Assembly (NCBI GenBank): GCA_023428585.1
Contig: JAEYXG010000201.1
Span: forward strand, 1-6,727
Direction: 5' to 3'
Length of the DNA: 6,727 nt
Source: Bacteroidota bacterium
GTDB taxonomy: Bacteria; Bacteroidota; Bacteroidia; Bacteroidales; Lentimicrobiaceae
The translations under genes and the position numbers were made by a program. Position 1 is the first letter of the stretch; every line of letters starts with the position of its first letter. The notes under the pieces were generated by a model. That model was not told the origin of the DNA. It ran no database searches and saw nothing but the letters and a program-made list of their open reading frames with translations. Below, piece after piece: positions 1-6,155 of this stretch.

Positions 1-3000
1 CAAAAAGGGTTGAGAGTAAAGCCAGGAATTATGCCACAAACGAGAGCGTTACCAAGTTAGCCAAGGAATTATCTAAAGGGAATTCAACACTTGAAACTTC
101 TATTTTTGATTCATTGGTTAAAGCCAGAGAAAGCTATTATCTCGATTCAGTGGCAAACCTACCGGTATATAACATATTAGTTAGAAAATATACCTACCGT
201 GAGGTAAAAGAACGTGAACTGAACCTGGGTCTTGACCTTAAAGGCGGTATGAACGTTACAATGGAAGTCTCTGTTGTTGATATTGTTAAAGCTTTATCTG
301 ACAATAGTGACAACCCTGTATTTACCCAGGCGATACAGAAAGCAGTTGAAAAACAGAAAAACAGCCAGCAGGATTTTGTAACCCTTTTTGGTCAATCTTT
401 CGAAGAGGTTGATCCAAATGCTAAACTGGCAGCTGTGTTCAACACTGTTGACCTGAAGGACAGGATTAACTTCAACTCCACAAACGATGAAGTCCTCAAA
501 GTAATAAGGGAGGAAACAAATGGCGCCATTGACCGCACATTCAACATCCTTCGTACTCGTATCGATAGGTTTGGGGTTGCACAGCCTAATATACAGAAAT
601 TATCAACCGCCGGTCGTATCCTAGTTGAGCTCCCCGGTATTAAAGAACCTGAGCGTGTTCGCAAGCTCCTGCAGGGTACTGCCCAACTTGAATTCTGGGA
701 AACATACCAGTTTACTGACCTAGTTCAGTATTTTGAAGATGCCAACAAAAGGTTGGCTTCATCAGGCGAGGTAGTGACTGACAGCACCATGATTGATACT
801 ATCACTTCACAAGGCGACAATACAACTATTTCAGATGCTGATGCAACCGAAGCTGTAGTTGATACCGCTAGTAACGCTTCAGATACTTCATCATTGCTTG
901 AAAAGATAAGTGACACATCAGCTGCTGCACAGCAAAAGGAATCATTTGAAAAATATGCCAAGGAAAATCCACTCTATGCATACCTCAGACCTGCTATCTA
1001 CTCAGATGAAAGTGGCAGATATTTCCCGGGACAAGGTGCAACTGTTGGACGTGCAGCTATTAAAGATACTGCCAGGGTAAACAATATGTTGGCTAAAGTT
1101 ACCAACATCTTTCCGAGAGACCTGAAATTAGCCTGGACAGTCAAGCCTGAATCTGAAATGCCTGATGTACTTGAATTGGTTGCTCTTAAGGTTACCAATC
1201 GGGATGGCAAGGCTCCCCTAGGTGGTGATGCTGTGGTTGATGCACGTCAGGACTATGACCAGAATGGCCGTGTTGAAATCACTATGCTGATGAATAGTGC
1301 CGGTGCTAAGGTATGGAAACGACTAACTGCTGACAACATTGGCAATCAAATTGCCATCGTTCTCGATAATTATGTTTACAGTGCTCCAATGGTAAATGGT
1401 GAAATACCTAATGGAAGATCATCCATTTCAGGTAATTTCACTGTTGATGAAGCCCAGGACTTGAGCAACATCCTCAAGGCTGGTAAACTACCCGCCCCGG
1501 CCCGCATTGTTCAGGAAGAGGTTGTAGGACCATCATTGGGTCGTGAATCCATCAATTCTGGTCTATCATCATTTGTAATTGCTTTCATCCTCGTCCTTAT
1601 TTATATGGTTGGTTACTATAACAGAGCCGGTTGGATTGCTGACCTTGCATTGGTAGCCAATATCTTCTTTATTTTCGGTGTATTAAGTTCTTTGGGCGCT
1701 GTCTTGACTCTACCCGGTATTGCCGGTATTGTCCTTACCTTAGGTATGGCGGTTGATGCGAATGTTATTATTTATGAGCGTATCAGAGAAGAACTAAGAG
1801 CAGGTAAAGGTATGCGACTAGCTATTACTGATGGTTATAACAATGCCTACTCCGCAATTATTGACGGTAACGTTACTACACTGCTCACCGGTATTGTATT
1901 GTACATATTTGGTTCCGGTCCTATTCAGGGTTTTGCTACAACCCTTATCATTGGTATTATTACTTCATTGTTTACCGCTATATTTATCTCGAGAATTATC
2001 TTCGAATATCTCCTACGAAAGAATAAGACCATTTCATTTGATAATTCATATACAAGGTATGCATTTACTGATATTCATATTGACTTTATTAAAATCAGGA
2101 AAACGCTATATATAGTATCTGGAGTTATTATCCTAGCCGGTTTGATATCATTGGCTACTAAAGGGCTCAACTTTGGAGTTGACTTTACCGGAGGAAGGAC
2201 CTATGTTGTCCGTTTTGATCAGGATGTTACTACCAATGATGTAAGAAAAGCCCTGAGCACACAATTTGGTGAAGCTCCTGAGGTAAAAACTTTCGGCGGA
2301 AACAACCAGGTTAAAATTACTACAAAGTATATTATTGATGACGATAGCAAAGCGGCTGACAGTATTGTTGAAACTAAATTGTATGAAGGACTTAAGGATT
2401 TCTACAAAGTTCCAATGAGTGTTAATGATTTCACCTCTGACAGCGATGTAAAAATACTCGGCCGATTGAGCTCTCAAAAAGTAGGGCCTACCATTGCCGA
2501 TGATATCAAGCAAGGTGCTGTGATGGCTGTTTTCTTTGCCTTGTTGATCATATTTATATATATTGCTATCAGGTTCAAGAGGTGGCAGTATGGACTTGCA
2601 GGCTTGATCTCTTTGGCACATGATACATTGATTACAATTGGTATCTTCTCAATATTCTATGGCATACTTCCGTTTAACCTTGAAGCAGACCAGTCGTTGA
2701 TTGCTGCATTGCTTTCCATTATTGGTTATTCCATCAACGATACTGTTATTATCTTTGACCGTATCAGGGAATATCTGGGATTGCATCCGAAAAGAGCACT
2801 TAAAGACAATATGAATGCTGCTATTAACAGCACATTAGGTCGTACCTTCAATACTGCAGGAACTACCTTGGTTGTACTTATTGCAATTTTCATCTTTGGT
2901 GGTGAGGTCATCAGGGGATTCATTTTTGCATTGATGATTGGTATTGCCATTGGTACATACTCTTCAATCTTTTATGCAGCAGCCCTATCATTTGATTTCA

Positions 3001-3062
3001 TTACAATGGCTGATCGTAAGAAAGCTAAAAAAGCTCTTGCTGGCAAAACCGTTAAAAAGTAA
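1..3062 (+). CDS. secDF: Protein translocase subunit SecDF (SecD-SecF fusion), 5'-truncated by the window
   Basis: Inner-membrane subunit of the Sec system that uses the proton-motive force to pull exported proteins out on the periplasmic side. The frame is open from base 3 (bases 1-2 are part of a codon), so 1019 residues are visible and the start plus the first membrane helix lie upstream; a TTG at 114 is internal. Counting from base 3: the SecD motif LGLDLKGG is at 75-82; the periplasmic P1 domain follows, with RIDRFGVAQP near 186-195 and a Ser/Thr/Asp/Ala-rich linker near 256-312. SecD membrane helices lie at about 520-670. The SecF half begins near 695, with LNFGVDFTGG at 722-731 and its remaining helices at about 838-995. 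The family's proton-relay residues appear intact: Asp585 (AVDAN), Asp913 (INDT) and Arg947 (LGRT); the 34-residue Asp-Arg spacing matches Thermus SecDF D637/R671 as I recall it. A Lys-rich cytoplasmic tail ends the protein. A terminator follows directly. Confidence 0.96.
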   Translation, partial: KRVESKARNYATNESVTKLAKELSKGNSTLETSIFDSLVKARESYYLDSVANLPVYNILVRKYTYREVKERELNLGLDLKGGMNVTMEVSVVDIVKALSDNSDNPVFTQAIQKAVEKQKNSQQDFVTLFGQSFEEVDPNAKLAAVFNTVDLKDRINFNSTNDEVLKVIREETNGAIDRTFNILRTRIDRFGVAQPNIQKLSTAGRILVELPGIKEPERVRKLLQGTAQLEFWETYQFTDLVQYFEDANKRLASSGEVVTDSTMIDTITSQGDNTTISDADATEAVVDTASNASDTSSLLEKISDTSAAAQQKESFEKYAKENPLYAYLRPAIYSDESGRYFPGQGATVGRAAIKDTARVNNMLAKVTNIFPRDLKLAWTVKPESEMPDVLELVALKVTNRDGKAPLGGDAVVDARQDYDQNGRVEITMLMNSAGAKVWKRLTADNIGNQIAIVLDNYVYSAPMVNGEIPNGRSSISGNFTVDEAQDLSNILKAGKLPAPARIVQEEVVGPSLGRESINSGLSSFVIAFILVLIYMVGYYNRAGWIADLALVANIFFIFGVLSSLGAVLTLPGIAGIVLTLGMAVDANVIIYERIREELRAGKGMRLAITDGYNNAYSAIIDGNVTTLLTGIVLYIFGSGPIQGFATTLIIGIITSLFTAIFISRIIFEYLLRKNKTISFDNSYTRYAFTDIHIDFIKIRKTLYIVSGVIILAGLISLATKGLNFGVDFTGGRTYVVRFDQDVTTNDVRKALSTQFGEAPEVKTFGGNNQVKITTKYIIDDDSKAADSIVETKLYEGLKDFYKVPMSVNDFTSDSDVKILGRLSSQKVGPTIADDIKQGAVMAVFFALLIIFIYIAIRFKRWQYGLAGLISLAHDTLITIGIFSIFYGILPFNLEADQSLIAALLSIIGYSINDTVIIFDRIREYLGLHPKRALKDNMNAAINSTLGRTFNTAGTTLVVLIAIFIFGGEVIRGFIFALMIGIAIGTYSSIFYAAALSFDFITMADRKKAKKALAGKTVKK

Positions 3063-3088
3063 TCATTCCCAAGTCATAATTCTGATTT

Positions 3089-3128
3089 AAAAGAAAAGAG
3101 CAACCAATGAGGTTGCTCTTTTCTTTTT
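3089..3128 (+). terminator. Rho-independent terminator after secDF
   Basis: A perfect 17-bp inverted repeat (3089-3105 pairing with 3111-3127) encloses a 5-base loop, AATGA. The G/C-containing half (GAGCAACC / GGTTGCTC) lies next to the loop, and the outer part pairs an A-rich left arm with a T-rich right arm ending in TTTTT. It starts 26 bases after the secDF stop codon. The A-rich/T-rich flanks would also allow some termination on the opposite strand. It marks the end of the secDF transcript and separates it from the tat-like gene. Confidence 0.93.
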
Positions 3129-3134
3129 GCCAGC

Positions 3135-3166
3135 TTGAATACTCATTTTAAAAATGTTTATCTTTA
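3135..3166 (+). promoter_or_regulatory. Candidate Bacteroidota-type promoter for the tat-like gene
   Basis: TTG at 3135-3137 could be the -33 element. After 21 bases comes TATCTTTA at 3159-3166, which matches the Bacteroidota -7 consensus TAnnTTTG at all fixed positions except the last. Transcription would begin near 3173, leaving a leader of about a dozen bases before the ATG at 3186. The site lies just after the secDF terminator, where a new promoter would be needed. The motif is short and AT-rich, so a chance match is possible. Confidence 0.35.
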
Positions 3167-3185
3167 CCCTCCAAATCAATGTTCC

Positions 3186-3596
3186 ATGCTGGAAAACACT
3201 TTATTGTTTCTTGATATAAGTGGTGGAGAGTTTTTAGTTATTTTACTTGTTGCATTTTTTGTCTTTGGCCCTAAGAAGCTCCCTGAAATTGCGAGAAAAT
3301 TAGGACGAACAATGAATGAGATAAAGAGTGTGTCGGGTGAACTTACCAAGGAATTCAGGGATGAAACACGCAATATAACCCAAGAACTAAGAACAGCCAG
3401 GGAATCGGCACGCATCAATACCGAAGACCTCAACATTGATAAGATATTAGAACCCGAAACCAAAAACAACAAAGGGAAGCCTGATTTCATTGACAATTCT
3501 AAGAATACTGCCTCATCAGGTAGTGGTGCGTCCTTGCCCGATAACAATAATGTTGCCGGCAATGTCGTTAACCGTGAGAAGGAAATAAATATATGA
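3186..3596 (+). CDS. tatA: Sec-independent (twin-arginine) translocase subunit, TatA/TatB-like
   Basis: A 136-residue single-span membrane protein of the TatA/TatB family, part of the system that exports folded proteins with TatC. It has a short periplasmic N-terminus, one membrane helix at about 14-28, the hinge Phe27-Gly28-Pro29, the conserved KKLPEIARKLG at 30-40, and a charged amphipathic helix continuing to about residue 85. The tail (about 90-136) is rich in Asn, Ser and Gly and is probably disordered. Glu15 in the membrane helix and GPxxLP are TatB-like, while the Phe-Gly hinge is TatA-like, so the subtype is uncertain; it may serve both roles. ATG 3186 is chosen because it places the helix near the N-terminus as in the family; an in-frame TTG at 3135 would add 17 unconserved residues and overlaps the candidate promoter. 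No clear ribosome binding site is seen. The next gene starts 24 bases after the stop, suggesting one operon. No tatC is present in the window. Confidence 0.88.
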   Translation: MLENTLLFLDISGGEFLVILLVAFFVFGPKKLPEIARKLGRTMNEIKSVSGELTKEFRDETRNITQELRTARESARINTEDLNIDKILEPETKNNKGKPDFIDNSKNTASSGSGASLPDNNNVAGNVVNREKEINI

Positions 3597-3620
3597 GTTA
3601 ATCACTCAATCACATACTAC

Positions 3621-6068
3621 ATGAATCCAAGAATAATATTATCATTTCTGTTATTGATGTTCATTTTCTCTCCTGAAATATCAGCACAGGGGCGAAGAAT
3701 GGCTGCGGCTGATGATGCCTTTAATACTTTTCAGTATAATATTGCGGTCACCAGATATAAAAAGGCCTACTCACGTACCAAAAGCAGGCCTGAAAAGGAT
3801 AGAATCTCATATAAAATGGCCGAATGTTACCGTTTGATGAATAATACCAAACGTGCCGAAGTAACATATCGTCGTATGATTAACAGTGATTTTGCAAGAA
3901 AGAACCCTGTTGCATATCTCAACTATGCCGATATGTTGAAGGCAAATGAGAAGTATGAACTCGCCGCTCAATATTACGCACTTTATGTTGAGAATGTGCC
4001 TGAAGACCCTCGTGGATCGAATGGAGTAGAATCATGTACCAAAGCCCAGGAATGGATTGATAATCCAACAAAATACAGCGTTGAAAACATAAAGAAAATC
4101 AACTCAAAGAATGATGATTTTGCAGCAACCTATTCTGATAAGTTTTATAACGCCCTCATTTTTACATCCACTCGCGAAGGAAGCACAGGTAAAGGATTGG
4201 ATGGTTGGACCGGCCAAAATTTCAGTGATCTCTTTCAATCGCGACAGGACAGAAAAGATGAATGGAGTGAGCCAACGCTGATTGACAGCGAAGGAAAATT
4301 AAATACTACGTCGAACGAGGGAGCCCCGGTATTCAATGCCAGCTTCAGTACTATGTACTTCACCCGGTGCGGTAATGAAGATGCCGAAAGCTCCAACTGC
4401 AAGATCCTGATGGTTAAAAGATCGGGTAAAGGTTGGGGTGAACCCCAGGTTTTGGAACTAGGCAGCGACAGCACAGTTACAAACGGGCATCCTGCAATTA
4501 GTGCCGATGAACTTACCATTATATTTTCAAGTGACCGACCGGGTGGTAAGGGAGGCAAAGATCTCTGGATTGCAACCAGATCTTCTACAGGCGACAAGTT
4601 CAAGAAACCATTAAACCTGGGTGATTTGGTTAATACACCCGGTGATGAAGTTTTCCCTTTCTTAAGAAATGACACTACACTGTACTTTGCCTCAAATGCA
4701 CATCCCGGATTGGGAGGACTTGATAACTTCAAATCATACAAGCGCAACAATGAGTGGTCTAAACCAATCAATATTGAAGTACCAGTCAACTCAAGCGGCG
4801 ATGATTTCGCTATGGTATTCAAGCCGGGGGAGGATGCCGGTGTAATGAGCTCCAACCGTAAAGGTAGCCGGGGCGGCGATGATATCTATTCATTTAACAA
4901 TCCTCCACTTGTTTTCACACTCTCAGGTGTTGTCAAAGATGATCGCACTCTGCAGTTTGTCCCTATGGCTTCTGTTAAATTGGTGGGTTCTGATGGCTCA
5001 TCCGTTGAAGCTAAAACTGATCCTAAGGGATTCTACTCCTTTAGCAAATCACAAATTAAACCTAATACAACCTATGAATTAACTGTTGTAAAGGACAATT
5101 ATTTCAATAAAAAGGCACGTGAAACAACCGTTGGCATGGAAAAGAACAAGGACTTTGTCATAGATTTCATGCTTGAGCCAATCCCTGAAAAACCTGTTGT
5201 ACTGCCTGATATTCTATATGATTTGGCAAAATGGGATTTGAAACCACAATATCAGGATTCCTTGCAGGGTTTGATCAAAACTCTTCTTGATAATGAAACC
5301 ATTGTGATTGAGCTTGCTGCCCATACCGACGCTCGTGATACGGAAGAACTTAACGATATCTTATCTCAACGAAGAGCTGAATCTGTTGTCAATTACCTTA
5401 TTGAACGAGGTATTGACCCTGCCCGTCTTGTTGCCAAAGGATACGGTGAAAGAGTTCCAAGAACACTCGCCCGCGACATACGAAAGGACGGCTTCTTGTT
5501 TAAAGAAGGAACCACTCTAACTGAAGCATTTATTGAACCATTGACTACTGTTCCTGAAAAAGAGGCAGCTCATGCTTTGAACCGCAGAACAGAATTCAGA
5601 GTGTTGAGTAAGGATTTTGTACCAAAAGCTAAAAACCAGGAATTTACTCAACAAAAAGTTGAAATTAAGTTAAATCCTGAAGATAATATTGTTCAGTTGG
5701 AAACCGGCAAAGGTGGCTCCTTCATGATTCCGGCCGTAATCAATGGAATTACCGTTAATCTTATGCTTGACCCTAATGATCGAGGTTTTATCTTCTCCTT
5801 GCCTGAAGCTCAGAAATTACTGCATAATGGCTCAATTTCAAAGGATGACTTTGTTGGTGACCCAAATATTATCTTGGCAGAAGGCAGCATTGCTGATAAA
5901 GCAGTCTTTAAAATCAAAGAACTCAGGATTGGAGTACGCACAGCTTCAAATATTGAAGCTTCTGTATCACACAAATTAACTGAAGGCGTAATTGTCGGTG
6001 AAAGCACCATAAGCACACTGGGTCGGTTTAAACTTGATCAAGCCAAGAAACAGCTTATATTCAATTAA
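3621..6068 (+). CDS. PorE-like OmpA-family protein (TPR, PD40 propeller, CRD, OmpA-C) with C-terminal degenerate retropepsin-like domain
   Basis: 815 residues. A signal peptide covers 1-22 (hydrophobic 5-16, probable cleavage after Ala22, ISA/QG); there is no lipobox Cys. Residues 27-145 look like TPR helices. Residues 165-430 hold about five PD40/WD40-like blades; repeated SS(D/N)R(P/K)G and GG(K/D)D(L/I) type motifs are visible. Residues 431-520 resemble a carboxypeptidase-regulatory-like beta-sandwich. Residues 528-662 are an OmpA C-terminal peptidoglycan-binding domain: His568-Thr-Asp570 and Arg585, 15 residues apart as in the diaminopimelate-binding Asp/Arg pair of OmpA, then GYGE 607-610 and NRRTEFR 654-660, with an insertion between them. 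Residues 697-815 resemble a retropepsin-like domain without its DTG motif. The order TPR-propeller-CRD-OmpA matches PorE of the type IX secretion system, so a role anchoring an envelope complex to peptidoglycan is plausible, but many Bacteroidota paralogues share this layout and the exact function is unknown. It lies 24 bases after the tat-like gene, with no visible Shine-Dalgarno sequence. Confidence 0.9.
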   Translation: MNPRIILSFLLLMFIFSPEISAQGRRMAAADDAFNTFQYNIAVTRYKKAYSRTKSRPEKDRISYKMAECYRLMNNTKRAEVTYRRMINSDFARKNPVAYLNYADMLKANEKYELAAQYYALYVENVPEDPRGSNGVESCTKAQEWIDNPTKYSVENIKKINSKNDDFAATYSDKFYNALIFTSTREGSTGKGLDGWTGQNFSDLFQSRQDRKDEWSEPTLIDSEGKLNTTSNEGAPVFNASFSTMYFTRCGNEDAESSNCKILMVKRSGKGWGEPQVLELGSDSTVTNGHPAISADELTIIFSSDRPGGKGGKDLWIATRSSTGDKFKKPLNLGDLVNTPGDEVFPFLRNDTTLYFASNAHPGLGGLDNFKSYKRNNEWSKPINIEVPVNSSGDDFAMVFKPGEDAGVMSSNRKGSRGGDDIYSFNNPPLVFTLSGVVKDDRTLQFVPMASVKLVGSDGSSVEAKTDPKGFYSFSKSQIKPNTTYELTVVKDNYFNKKARETTVGMEKNKDFVIDFMLEPIPEKPVVLPDILYDLAKWDLKPQYQDSLQGLIKTLLDNETIVIELAAHTDARDTEELNDILSQRRAESVVNYLIERGIDPARLVAKGYGERVPRTLARDIRKDGFLFKEGTTLTEAFIEPLTTVPEKEAAHALNRRTEFRVLSKDFVPKAKNQEFTQQKVEIKLNPEDNIVQLETGKGGSFMIPAVINGITVNLMLDPNDRGFIFSLPEAQKLLHNGSISKDDFVGDPNIILAEGSIADKAVFKIKELRIGVRTASNIEASVSHKLTEGVIVGESTISTLGRFKLDQAKKQLIFN
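5709..6065 (+). other. Degenerate retropepsin-like (clan AA) domain at the C-terminus of the OmpA-family protein
   Basis: This is residues 697-815 of the protein encoded at 3621-6068. Family-like features, in order: GGSFMIPAVING at 698-709 (the family start is GG-x-(Y/F)-x-(V/I)-P-x-x-(V/I)-NG); a hydrophobic strand into Asp717; LPEAQKLL at 727-734; KDDFVG at 741-746; AEG at 753-755; LRIG at 768-771; NIEASV at 777-782; VGESTISTLG at 792-801 (family LLGxSxLxxLG); and a final F-x-L-D strand. The catalytic loop, normally DTGAS, reads DPNDR at 717-721, with the same number of residues between Asp717 and the following FS. Only the Asp survives, so proteolysis is not expected. The assignment is from memory of the family's sequence pattern, not from an alignment program. 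Confidence 0.72.
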
Positions 6069-6095
6069 TTAAATTTTGTAGATCAAAGTATTATT

Positions 6096-6135
6096 AGGGG
6101 TAGGTCAAGATCTTCAATTGAACGTGACTTCCCCT
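6096..6135 (+). promoter_or_regulatory. Imperfect stem-loop in the gap before purM
   Basis: AGGGG (6096-6100) can pair with CCCCT (6131-6135). After one bulged T, AGGTCA (6102-6107) can pair with TGACTT (6125-6130), including one G-U pair. The tip contains the palindrome TTCAATTGAA (6113-6122), separated by a small internal loop. Eleven outer pairs with one bulge should be reasonably stable. No run of U follows, so it is not a standard terminator. It could be a leader hairpin, an mRNA processing or stability element, or a chance structure. I see no convincing promoter in the 87-base gap. Confidence 0.4.
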
Positions 6136-6155
6136 TACTAACAGTAAGCAGTAAA

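Noticed and set aside
114..116. TTG as the start of secDF
   Set aside because: The same frame is open upstream to the window edge, and the first membrane helix expected of SecD would be missing; the TTG is an internal Leu codon.
2148..2621. 157-codon open frame on the minus strand inside secDF
   Set aside because: It lies wholly opposite a well-conserved SecF coding region and shows no recognisable domain; a shadow of the real gene.
3135..3185. TTG start giving the tat-like protein 17 extra N-terminal residues
   Set aside because: The extension (with YLYPPNQC) is unlike the family, pushes the membrane helix away from the N-terminus, and overlaps a likely promoter; ATG 3186 fits better.
4235..4855. 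206-codon open frame on the minus strand inside the OmpA-family gene
   Set aside because: It is opposite the PD40 repeats, is Ser/Pro/Leu-rich as expected of a complement shadow, and has no recognisable motif.
6071..6078. AAATTTTG as a -7 promoter element for purM
   Set aside because: It matches TAnnTTTG only partly, has no TTG at a suitable distance upstream, and sits 78 bases from the start codon.
6069..6135. Intrinsic terminator after the OmpA-family gene
   Set aside because: The stem-loop at 6096-6135 is followed by TACTAACAG, not a T-run, so it does not meet the usual criteria.
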